In this document: in pieces, positions 1 to 4,636 of the stretch
Layout: each line of letters begins with the position of its first letter
How positions within the stretch are numbered: the first letter of the stretch is position 1
Assembly (NCBI GenBank): GCA_002493085.1
Contig: DKXQ01000001.1
Coordinates: 1-5,231, forward strand
Direction of reading: 5' to 3'
Length of the DNA stretch: 5,231 nucleotides
Origin: Lachnoclostridium sp. UBA7122
GTDB taxonomy: Bacteria > Bacillota > Clostridia > Lachnospirales > Lachnospiraceae
Translations under genes and position numbers: made by a program
The notes under the pieces: model-generated
Told to the model about the DNA's origin: nothing
The model's database searches: none
Seen by the model: the letters and a program-made list of their open reading frames with translations, nothing else

Positions 1-119
1 TGTCTTAAGAACTTCCATTTTTCTCAAAAAAAATGAATGTATTAAAGTTCAGGTTAAAAAAGAGGAGGACAAGGATTCTGCTTTTTCATAACACCAATTA
101 TCTGAATATCAAAAAGTAT

Positions 120-374
120 CTAATCCCACACAACAGACAACATAACTGATATAGGTAAAAACATACCTTTATATTTCGCATTCATTAACCTATCTTTATT
201 TTCTCCATTTTCATATCGTTTTTCCATGTTTACATTCATTTTTTCATTATTGTTGTCATAATACACCTTCCAAACTGGGCTGTTTCTCCTTTTCATTCCA
301 TACAGTCCGAAAAACAAAAAAGCCCACACACCGAAATGTATGAGCCTTTTATATAATTGTTTCTCATTTTGCAA
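120..374 (-). CDS. doubtful small membrane-like protein, possibly interrupted
   Basis: I do not recognise this 84-residue frame. It starts with TTG 26 bases after the Fic stop codon and has no Shine-Dalgarno sequence, so its translation is uncertain. It has a hydrophobic stretch near residues 11-27 (LIHFGVWAFLFFGLYG), then a polar Asn/Lys/Glu-rich middle, then a second hydrophobic stretch at residues 70-83 that ends abruptly at TAG (120-122). Past the TAG the same frame stays open for 21 more codons to a TAA at 54-56, and the added residues continue the hydrophobic character. It could be the remnant of a two-helix membrane protein cut by a nonsense codon, or a chance frame. An overlapping ATG frame at 367 of 24 codons is equally unsupported. 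Its position suggests cotranscription with the Fic gene, since I see no terminator between them. Confidence 0.3.
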   Translation of the reverse strand: MQNEKQLYKRLIHFGVWAFLFFGLYGMKRRNSPVWKVYYDNNNEKMNVNMEKRYENGENKDRLMNAKYKGMFLPISVMLSVVWD

Positions 375-400
375 AAATGCTGGAAAACTGTTTAAATTCT

Positions 401-1168
401 CTAGTTCTCCTTATCTAATACACACTCTTTATACCTTTTTTCAACACAGAAAAGTTCACACTGTTTCTGGTAGGCTGCCTGTTCTGACTCAAAATATTTC
501 ACAAGCTTCGTATAATCCTCTTCTGTCTGTGCCTGCCTTAATGCTGTGATATAAACTGCCCTGTTATCGTTTTGCACAATGAATGGTATGATGCTATTTT
601 TTATGCATTCCCGAAACATAATAATCCTTCCAGTCCTGCCATTCCCATCCTGGAATGGATGTATGGATTCATATTTTGCATGTAATGCTGCTATTGTTTC
701 CAGATTTTTATCCCTGACAGAATGATACCACCCTATTAAAGAAGACATCTGTTTTCCAACATCCTCTGGCATTGCAGTCTTTATGTTTCCTACGAAATTA
801 GGCCTCTTTTTGTAATCTCCAATTGCATAACCATTCGCCCGGTCTTCAAACACACCAGCTTTCAGTTCATAGTGGAATGCTTTAACCAGATCCTCTGACA
901 AAAGTTCTTCAATAGTTGCAAGCATATGGTTAAACATCAGGAAATGTCCATTCATTTCCTCAATATCTTTAGCTTTATAGGTATCCTCTGTTGGTGGCAG
1001 GAAACCTTCCTCAAACAGTGCAGCTGTCTGGTCTTCATTTAATGTACTTCCCTCAATCCTGTTGGAATTGTATGCAAGAATCCTTTGTGTGAAACCATAA
1101 ATCCCACTCCTGTCATTCATTTTCCTTTCAGTTTCCAAACACCATAATAATGCATCTGTAAAACCCAT
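401..1168 (-). CDS. Fic-domain protein (predicted AMP transferase), N-terminal inhibitory motif class
   Basis: Fic proteins transfer AMP (less often other phosphate-containing groups) from a nucleotide to a hydroxyl side chain of a target protein, usually in the cytoplasm. The 255-residue product carries the complete active-site motif HPFQDGNGRTGR at residues 170-181: H170 is the expected catalytic base, D174 the metal ligand, and N176/R178/R181 the phosphate-binding residues. Upstream, SNRIEG at residues 35-40 matches the (S/T)xxxE(G/N) inhibitory helix. E39 would push the ATP gamma-phosphate out of position, so the enzyme is predicted to be self-inhibited (class II, helix N-terminal to the Fic fold). 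The GDYKKRPNFVGN segment at 117-128 fits the flap region that docks targets. The start is chosen because AAGGAGGT lies 7 bases before this ATG. No signal peptide is present, and I see no separate antitoxin gene, consistent with an internal inhibitor. The target is unknown. Confidence 0.93.
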   Translation of the reverse strand: MGFTDALLWCLETERKMNDRSGIYGFTQRILAYNSNRIEGSTLNEDQTAALFEEGFLPPTEDTYKAKDIEEMNGHFLMFNHMLATIEELLSEDLVKAFHYELKAGVFEDRANGYAIGDYKKRPNFVGNIKTAMPEDVGKQMSSLIGWYHSVRDKNLETIAALHAKYESIHPFQDGNGRTGRIIMFRECIKNSIIPFIVQNDNRAVYITALRQAQTEEDYTKLVKYFESEQAAYQKQCELFCVEKRYKECVLDKEN

Positions 1169-1175
1169 GTTAACT

Positions 1176-1183
1176 ACCTCCTT
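1176..1183 (-). promoter_or_regulatory. strong ribosome binding site of the Fic gene
   Basis: On the minus strand this reads AAGGAGGT, an almost full anti-16S match, 7 bases before the ATG at 1168. It decides the start codon over the next in-frame Met at residue 17. Confidence 0.85.
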
Positions 1184-1191
1184 CAGTAGGT

Positions 1192-1221
1192 TTACTTTTT
1201 AGCAAACACTCCTTTTTTCAT
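1192..1221 (-). CDS. 9-codon leader ORF upstream of the Fic gene
   Basis: On the minus strand an ATG at 1221 opens a frame encoding MKKGVFAKK followed by TAA. It ends 23 bases before the Fic start codon and lies inside the predicted 5' leader of the transcript. Its own ribosome site is weak (GGAT about 5 bases upstream). Four of its nine codons are Lys. Short Lys-rich leader ORFs in Firmicutes can couple ribosome stalling to downstream expression, but no clear alternative RNA stems are visible here, so that role is only a possibility. Confidence 0.35.
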   Translation of the reverse strand: MKKGVFAKK

Positions 1222-1287
1222 TTTTATCCAATAAGAAAATGTTTTTCTAAACAGATTATAATTCATGTCATTGCCATTCCAGTTCCC

Positions 1288-1317
1288 ATTATACCATATT
1301 GATGGGGTTTTTGGAAA
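1288..1317 (-). promoter_or_regulatory. extended -10 promoter for the Fic transcript
   Basis: On the minus strand TGGTATAAT (1296-1288) is a perfect TGn-TATAAT extended -10 element. A weak -35 (TTTCCA, 4 of 6) lies 18 bases upstream at 1317-1312. Transcription would start near 1281, giving a leader of about 112 nt before the Fic ATG. The extended -10 can compensate for the poor -35. Confidence 0.6.
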
Positions 1318-1591
1318 ATTTTAAGAACAAACAGCAAAGGAAAAGTATGGAAATAAAAAATTTTCAAAAAAATATCCAAAAACAAAAAGAACGATAGAGA
1401 GATAGTGCATAACAATGAATCACCGAAGAGTGTATTACAAAAAAAGAAAGGAAGAAGAGGATTAGAAGGATGTACACCAAAATATGCAAATCATTTAACT
1501 AAAAAATGCTAGATGAATTTAAGAAAAAGATTGGAGAGATTATGAGTTTATTTGGCTATTTTTGGGGATGAAAAAGAGGAGGAGTTAGGTT

Positions 1592-1684
1592 TTGAATTTG
1601 TCTACTGATGTAGAGCAGTTTTGTGATTTCTGTCCAAATGCCCAACCCTATATACTATATGGCATTATAGGCTATCATATCTGA
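1592..1684 (+). CDS. possible 30-residue peptide with TTG start
   Basis: A TTG codon lies 9 bases after a strong AGGAGG (1577-1582) and opens a 30-codon frame ending in TGA. The predicted peptide has an acidic first half, a CDFC pair at residues 11-14, and a hydrophobic aromatic tail (ILYGIIGYHI) reaching the stop. The ribosome site is the best in the gene-poor spacer, which is the only real support. No modification, transport or regulator gene lies beside it, and I do not recognise a family. It may equally be a relic of a degraded gene start. Confidence 0.22.
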   Translation: MNLSTDVEQFCDFCPNAQPYILYGIIGYHI

Positions 1685-1764
1685 AAGATTTCCTGCAAGA
1701 TATAGTTTTTTACAATGTTAGAGAATCTTGGCAATATTTCATTTTTGTCTATGGTTTTGTGTGG

Positions 1765-1781
1765 AAACAGCTCTGCTGTTT
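1765..1781 (+). repeat. 7-bp hairpin with 3-base loop
   Basis: AAACAGC, loop TCT, then GCTGTTT form a perfect 7-bp stem. No T-run follows on either strand, so it is not a terminator. It lies 24 bases before the larger 14-bp inverted repeat, and the two may be parts of one structured transcript. Confidence 0.4.
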
Positions 1782-1805
1782 ACTCTGTATATATTGATAG
1801 GTATT

Positions 1806-1856
1806 CCTTGGGGCAGGCTTTAAGTATACAACAAATGGTTTTAGCCTGCCCCAAGG
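1806..1856. repeat. perfect 14-bp GC-rich inverted repeat
   Basis: CCTTGGGGCAGGCT (1806-1819) is the exact reverse complement of AGCCTGCCCCAAGG (1843-1856), with a 23-base spacer. The arms are far more GC-rich than the surroundings. There is no T-run on either side, so intrinsic termination is unlikely. It could be a mobile-element relic, a REP-like palindrome, a large hairpin in an RNA, or a protein-binding dyad. No coding frame through it is convincing. Confidence 0.75.
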
Positions 1857-1972
1857 CTTCTGCAAGGACGAATGTAAGATTGTTGTTTTCTGTTATGCAG
1901 GCATTTTTTCTAAATTGGGATGGATCTTCTTCTGACAGATATAATATGTATATAAGAGTGGATGCTGGTGTA

Positions 1973-1990
1973 GATACAGATGATACAGAT
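1973..1990 (+). repeat. tandem 9-bp direct repeat
   Basis: GATACAGAT occurs twice in direct succession. With two copies only, this may be a simple duplication without function. Confidence 0.4.
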
Positions 1991-2132
1991 TCTCAAATCT
2001 TAGGAATAATGATGAATGGATGCTGATATGGACATATTATTAGGAAGGTATACATGTATATGATGAAGATTATTGTACTGCCATCTACTGTAGGCATTCT
2101 TCTATAGATATATAGATGATATGGATACATCA

Positions 2133-2157
2133 TTTATATATACAGAATATATATAAA
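2133..2157. repeat. 10-bp AT-only hairpin
   Basis: TTTATATATA and TATATATAAA flank a 5-base loop (CAGAA). The stem is perfect but contains only A and T. It sits in a TATA-rich patch where such pairs form easily by chance. Confidence 0.35.
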
Positions 2158-2404
2158 AATGGATGGTTTCATAGTAAAGATTGCAGATATACCATTTTAA
2201 GGCTGTTAAAAGCCCCATATATGGATTTTGAGTATATATGCAGAATTTATGCATGGATGTAGAAAACTCCTGTATTGGATTGCTAAACATATTTTTGTAG
2301 TATGTGCAGAAATGTTACATACTTTACAATTTCCTTATCTATGAGATACGAAATAAGGCGAATTTCATATCAAACAAAAACTATTATAATTTCCAACTTT
2401 TTAG

Positions 2405-2433
2405 TTGATTTTTTTAGAAAAAAGACATATAAT
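2405..2433 (+). promoter_or_regulatory. near-consensus sigma-A promoter of the structured RNA
   Basis: TTGATT (2405-2410) and a perfect TATAAT (2428-2433) are separated by exactly 17 bases. The spacer and flanks are AT-rich. Transcription is expected to start near 2440. This is the strongest promoter in the window, which fits a highly expressed RNA. Confidence 0.85.
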
Positions 2434-2439
2434 ATAAGT

Positions 2440-2657
2440 GCCAGAAGATTTTAACTCTTCTCTGCATTTTTGCAGGTATATGGTATAAGGAGCATACCAT
2501 CGTTGGGCTGACAACGAAAAAACCTTGCATACACTTTAAGAAAGAGTTGCTTTCTCGGCCTGATGGAAGGTCAGAAACTGGGTGGCAGGCACCTAAATAA
2601 ATCAGCTAATTTATATGCAAATTTTGAGGTCTTGTGCAAACAGGGCCTCTTTTGTTT
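2440..2657 (+). ncRNA. structured noncoding RNA, probably raiA motif
   Basis: The stretch between a strong promoter and an intrinsic terminator has no meaningful ORF but is packed with stems. These are AGAAGA/TCTTCT (2443-2461), CTGCA/TGCAG with a TTTT loop (2462-2475), ATGGTAT/ATACCAT (2480-2500), CGTTG/CAACG (2501-2516), AGAAAG/CTTTCT (2539-2555), GGCCT/AGGTC with one G-U (2557-2572), and GGTG/CACC (2581-2593). TTGCATA (2525-2531) pairs with TATGCAA (2614-2620) as a long-range stem. The loop of the CGTTG hairpin contains GCTGA (2507-2511), which is complementary to TCAGC (2602-2606), itself in the loop region of an ATAAAT/ATTTAT stem, so a pseudoknot or kissing contact is likely. The length of about 210 nt, own promoter and terminator, and segments such as TGACAACGAAAA and GGGTGGCAGGCACCT resemble, from memory, the raiA RNA motif of Clostridia, an abundant RNA linked to growth and sporulation. 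The family name is a recollection; the structure is read directly. Confidence 0.62.
2626..2657 (+). terminator. intrinsic terminator ending the structured RNA
   Basis: GAGGTCTTGT (2626-2635) pairs with ACAGGGCCTC (2640-2649) as a 10-bp stem with two G-U pairs. It is closed by a GCAA tetraloop of the stable GNRA type and followed by TTTTGTTT. The next gene's ribosome site starts at 2658, immediately after the T-run, so any read-through feeds directly into that gene. Confidence 0.85.
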
Positions 2658-2662
2658 GGAGG
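2658..2662 (+). promoter_or_regulatory. ribosome binding site of the 60-residue gene
   Basis: GGAGG lies 7 bases before the ATG at 2670. It selects this start over an upstream in-frame TTG at 2634, which sits inside the terminator stem. Confidence 0.7.
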
Positions 2663-2669
2663 CATTAAA

Positions 2670-2852
2670 ATGATAATCCAGCCTAAAGTACCTGATGCAA
2701 AATTGTTAGAATACATATATGATGCAGCAGAAAAATACAAAGAAATAATGGAACAGCCTTTTTTGTTTGCAGGCAAAAACAGGAATACTGGATATCTGTG
2801 GTTTGAATGCATATTCCAAAAGAAACAGTTAATGTATATTCAAGAAAATTAG
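2670..2852 (+). CDS. small hypothetical protein, possible PBECR4-like N-terminal fragment
   Basis: The 60-residue product has no signal peptide or membrane segment. An amphipathic helix around residues 9-27 (LLEYIYDAAEKYKEIMEQP) is followed by a likely beta hairpin (FLFAGKNRNTGYLWFECIFQKK). This order loosely recalls the start of PBECR4-type domains (phage/mobile-element nuclease-like domains of the barnase-EndoU-RelE group), where a helix ending in YxxLL is followed by strands and an FKKxNFxHL motif; here FQKKQLMYI occupies that place. The resemblance is from memory and weak. If real, the protein stops before most of the domain, so it would be a fragment or a minimal relative. It sits between two intrinsic terminators. 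Its only visible promoter is that of the structured RNA upstream, so expression should need read-through of the terminator at 2626-2657. Confidence 0.6.
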   Translation: MIIQPKVPDAKLLEYIYDAAEKYKEIMEQPFLFAGKNRNTGYLWFECIFQKKQLMYIQEN

Positions 2853-2855
2853 AAG

Positions 2856-2903
2856 AAGGATAGGATACACACAGGGGCAGCAGGATTCTATCCTTAGTTT
2901 TTT
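2856..2903 (+). terminator. intrinsic terminator after the 60-residue gene
   Basis: AAGGATAGGAT (2856-2866) pairs with ATTCTATCCTT (2885-2895) as an 11-bp stem with one G-U pair and an 18-base loop, followed by AG and six T. It begins 3 bases after the stop codon. Confidence 0.85.
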
Positions 2904-2929
2904 ACAACAACTATTAATATTTATAAAAT
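2901..2929 (+). promoter_or_regulatory. promoter of the ClpX-like gene
   Basis: TTTACA (2901-2906, 5 of 6) and TAAAAT (2924-2929, 5 of 6) are 17 bases apart. The -35 overlaps the T-run of the preceding terminator. The start would be near 2936, giving an untranslated leader of about 130 nt. The leader contains a 9-codon ORF (ATG at 2951, stop at 2978-2980) without a ribosome site. Confidence 0.6.
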
Positions 2930-2932
2930 ACC

Positions 2933-2948
2933 ACATGTAGACATGTCT
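2933..2948. promoter_or_regulatory. paired ACATGT repeats at the predicted start site (possible operator)
   Basis: The self-complementary hexamer ACATGT occurs at 2933-2938 and again at 2941-2946, and the second copy extends to a perfect 10-bp palindrome AGACATGTCT (2939-2948). The element covers the predicted +1 of the ClpX-like gene, a typical place for a repressor site. It does not match the CtsR (GGTCAAA repeats) or CIRCE operators. Confidence 0.4.
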
Positions 2949-3063
2949 GCATGATTATCTGTTTGCAAGACTACCAGTAAAAAGAATTACAATTCTATCT
3001 GATTATTTACAAATCTACATATCTACAGGCTTACATTCATACAAGTCTAAATGGAACAACACT

Positions 3064-4140
3064 GTGTTTAATCTAAAACCGAGCGAAATCCATGAAGAAT
3101 TGGACAGATTTATCATCGGGCAGGAAAGAGCTAAAAAGATTTTATCAGTTGCACTATATAACCATAATAAACGACTTCACGATAAAACTGGTTTGATTAA
3201 GAAATCTAATATTTTACTGGCAGGACCTACTGGATGTGGAAAAACACTATTAGCAAAAACAGTTGCAAATATATTAAATGTTCCATTTGCTGTTGTAGAT
3301 GCTACAAGTATGACACAGGCAGGCTATGTGGGAGAAGATGTTGAAATATGTCTGCAAAGATTATTACAGATGGCTGATGGTAATGTTGAACTGGCACAAA
3401 AAGGAATTGTTTACATTGATGAAATAGATAAAATAGCAAGAACAGGCAAAGGCAGAAGCCACACAAGAGATGTTTCTGGAGAAGGAGTGCAAGCTGCCTT
3501 GTTAAAATTAATTGAAGGTGCTGAGATATCTATACCTGCTAATTTAGAAAGAAAAACTCCACAAAGTGAAACTATACTATTTGATACCACAAATGTACTG
3601 TTCATTTGTGGTGGAGCTTTCGAGGGTTTATTTGATAACTCTTCAACTAAGAAAACGATAGGTTTCAATAATACAGATGCTGAAATGCCTGATGGAAAAG
3701 CTTCTAAACTGTCACATGAAGCACTTGTTAAATTTGGCTTGATGCCTGAGTTAGCAGGCAGGCTTCCTGTGCTTTGTTCACTTGAGGAACTTTCAGAAAA
3801 CGATCTGGTTCGGGTTCTGACTGTTCCAGATGATGCAATCACGAAGGAGTACAAAATGTTGTTTGAAAAAGATGGTGTAAAATTAGAATTTACCAAAGAT
3901 TCTCTTGTAAAAATTGCAAAAGAAGCCATTTCAAGTAAAACTGGTGCCAGGGGGTTAAGAAGCATTTTAGAAAATATAATGTTAGATATTATGTATAACC
4001 TTCCAGACAAAAAAGATACTATATCAAAATGTATCATTACTGATAAATGTATTGAAACGAAGCAACCGACTATAGTAAAAAAACGACAAAAAAGGAAAAA
4101 TACTACCACTGCTGCTAAAAGCAGTACAGGAATATGTTAA
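3064..4140 (+). CDS. ClpX-like AAA+ unfoldase lacking the N-terminal zinc-binding domain
   Basis: ClpX unfolds tagged proteins with ATP and feeds them to the ClpP peptidase. The 358-residue product covers the AAA+ module only; E. coli ClpX has 424 residues including a Cys4 zinc domain of about 60 that is absent here. Visible motifs are Walker A GPTGCGKT (54-61), pore-1 loop GYVGED (87-92), Walker B IVYIDEID (115-122), TRDVSGEGVQ (134-143) after the pore-2 loop, arginine finger GR at 232-233, and sensor-2 KTGARGLRS (292-300, R296). The IGF tripeptide (199-201) that docks to ClpP is retained. The RKH substrate loop reads RKT (163-165), losing the His. A basic tail (IVKKRQKRKN) ends the protein. 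The start is a GTG with no good ribosome site. The frame is open back to 2941 but has no zinc-domain cysteines, so the domain is truly missing. Since clpX is normally also in the core genome, this is probably a second, specialised copy, though this window cannot show that. Confidence 0.93.
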   Translation: MFNLKPSEIHEELDRFIIGQERAKKILSVALYNHNKRLHDKTGLIKKSNILLAGPTGCGKTLLAKTVANILNVPFAVVDATSMTQAGYVGEDVEICLQRLLQMADGNVELAQKGIVYIDEIDKIARTGKGRSHTRDVSGEGVQAALLKLIEGAEISIPANLERKTPQSETILFDTTNVLFICGGAFEGLFDNSSTKKTIGFNNTDAEMPDGKASKLSHEALVKFGLMPELAGRLPVLCSLEELSENDLVRVLTVPDDAITKEYKMLFEKDGVKLEFTKDSLVKIAKEAISSKTGARGLRSILENIMLDIMYNLPDKKDTISKCIITDKCIETKQPTIVKKRQKRKNTTTAAKSSTGIC

Positions 4141-4154
4141 AAATAGTTTTTGCT

Positions 4155-4185
4155 AAAAAGTCCTGACAGATAATTGCCAGGACTT
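4155..4185 (-). terminator. intrinsic terminator of the MazF-like transcript
   Basis: On the minus strand AAGTCCTG (4185-4178) pairs with CAGGACTT (4165-4158) as a perfect 8-bp stem that runs into five T (4159-4155). Inner C-G, A-T and G-T pairs after one mismatch can lengthen it. It lies about 50 bases past the MazF-like stop codon. Confidence 0.75.
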
Positions 4186-4186
4186 C

Positions 4187-4214
4187 CCGAATACATATAA
4201 CATTATTCGGTTTT
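4187..4214 (+). terminator. intrinsic terminator of the ClpX-like transcript
   Basis: CCGAATA (4187-4193) pairs with TATTCGG (4204-4210) as a perfect 7-bp stem with a 10-base loop, followed by TTTT. It lies 46 bases past the ClpX-like stop codon and abuts the opposite-strand terminator, so the convergent units are insulated from each other. Confidence 0.7.
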
Positions 4215-4233
4215 ATATTGGCTGTCCTATCTA

Positions 4234-4566
4234 TCACAATCCTAAATATGATTTAATTTCTTGCTTTACTTGCTTGGCATAAGCAGTCCCTCGGATACTG
4301 CCAACTTTTACTAAAAGCTGATCCTTATTTAGGGTGGTCATTTGCCCAACTACTGCAATGTTTTTCTCAGACATCCCATAACTGTCAATGAATATACAAC
4401 TCAGTAGTTTGTTCTGTTTTTCTGCATCAGCTATTGGTAGAACAGTGATCAATGGTGAACCCTTGTTAACTTTATCATTTGAAACTACCAAAATAGTCTG
4501 TTTTTCACTTTGTAAATTACATGTCGTATTCTTATCAGCAATATAAATATCACCATATTTGCACAT
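4234..4566 (-). CDS. MazF/PemK-fold protein with both catalytic positions substituted
   Basis: MazF toxins are sequence-specific endoribonucleases with an SH3-like barrel. This 110-residue protein follows the family layout: KYGDIYIAD at the N-terminus (3-11), ILVVSND (25-31), SPLITVLPI (37-45), and GQMTTLNKDQL in the second half (74-84). The length is normal. Aligned by eye to Bacillus subtilis MazF, the catalytic Arg of the GxRP segment is Gln (Q23 in EKQT) and the catalytic Thr of the AIT segment is Ala (A46 in PIAD). The GSEQ loop is also lost and the Arg of QIRT is Thr. RNase activity is therefore doubtful; it may be a binding protein, a decoy or regulator, or an enzyme with a different site. 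AGGAGGT (4580-4574) 7 bases upstream fixes the start. It lies 70 bases downstream of a small acidic protein on the same strand, with no terminator between, so cotranscription is likely. Confidence 0.82.
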   Translation of the reverse strand: MCKYGDIYIADKNTTCNLQSEKQTILVVSNDKVNKGSPLITVLPIADAEKQNKLLSCIFIDSYGMSEKNIAVVGQMTTLNKDQLLVKVGSIRGTAYAKQVKQEIKSYLGL

Positions 4567-4573
4567 AAAAAAT

Positions 4574-4580
4574 ACCTCCT
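4574..4580 (-). promoter_or_regulatory. strong ribosome binding site of the MazF-like gene
   Basis: The minus strand reads AGGAGGT, 7 bases before the ATG at 4566. It lets the gene be translated independently of the upstream small gene. Confidence 0.8.
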
Positions 4581-4636
4581 ATTTTTGAAATTCTTTATTC
4601 ATTAAAAATATGACTTTTTGAGAAAAATAAAAATCT

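Larger units (their letters stand above)
1321..2400. other. gene-poor AT-rich spacer with hairpins and very short ORFs
   Basis: This stretch holds no gene I can support. The longest plus frame (1715-2026, 103 codons) has no ribosome site, contains no Lys at all despite the AT-rich host, and runs through a perfect inverted repeat, so I treat it as chance. A 48-codon ATG frame at 2116-2262 has natural-looking composition but no ribosome site and a stop codon directly upstream. A 17-codon frame at 2054-2107 follows AGGAAGG by about 5 bases. On the minus strand, an open stretch of about 70 codons without a start codon crosses the same inverted repeat. The first part, up to about 1550, is purine-rich on the plus strand. 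The whole could be decayed sequence or hold an undetected RNA. Confidence 0.5.

Noticed and set aside
57..70. GAGGAGG on the plus strand near the left edge, looking like a ribosome site
   Set aside because: No ATG, GTG or TTG follows at a usable distance.
340..549. Plus-strand frame opposite the Fic C-terminus
   Set aside because: It is antisense to the Fic gene and has no supporting start signal.
1715..2026. Plus-strand frame of 103 codons
   Set aside because: It has no ribosome site, no Lys residue in an AT-rich host, and passes through a perfect 14-bp inverted repeat. It is most likely a chance frame.
2102..2290. Minus-strand frame of 62 codons
   Set aside because: There is no ribosome site, and the composition reflects the TATA-rich DNA. 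I see no domain features.
2440..2657. Type III toxin-antitoxin RNA repeats
   Set aside because: There are no tandem repeats of about 35 bases in the RNA, and the following protein is far too short for a ToxN-type toxin.
2606..2812. Minus-strand frame across the terminator and the 60-residue gene
   Set aside because: It runs through a plus-strand terminator and opposite a gene with a good ribosome site.
2933..2948. CtsR or CIRCE operator for the ClpX-like gene
   Set aside because: Neither the GGTCAAA direct repeat nor the CIRCE inverted repeat is present.
3411..4109. Minus-strand frame of 232 codons opposite the ClpX-like gene
   Set aside because: It is a Ser-rich antisense shadow of a clearly real AAA+ gene and has no ribosome site.
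4146..4160. 13-base string TTTGCTAAAAAGT shared with the leader ORF of the Fic gene (opposite strand)
   Set aside because: A single 13-base AT-rich match is expected by chance in a window of this size, and the contexts differ (terminator stem versus leader ORF).
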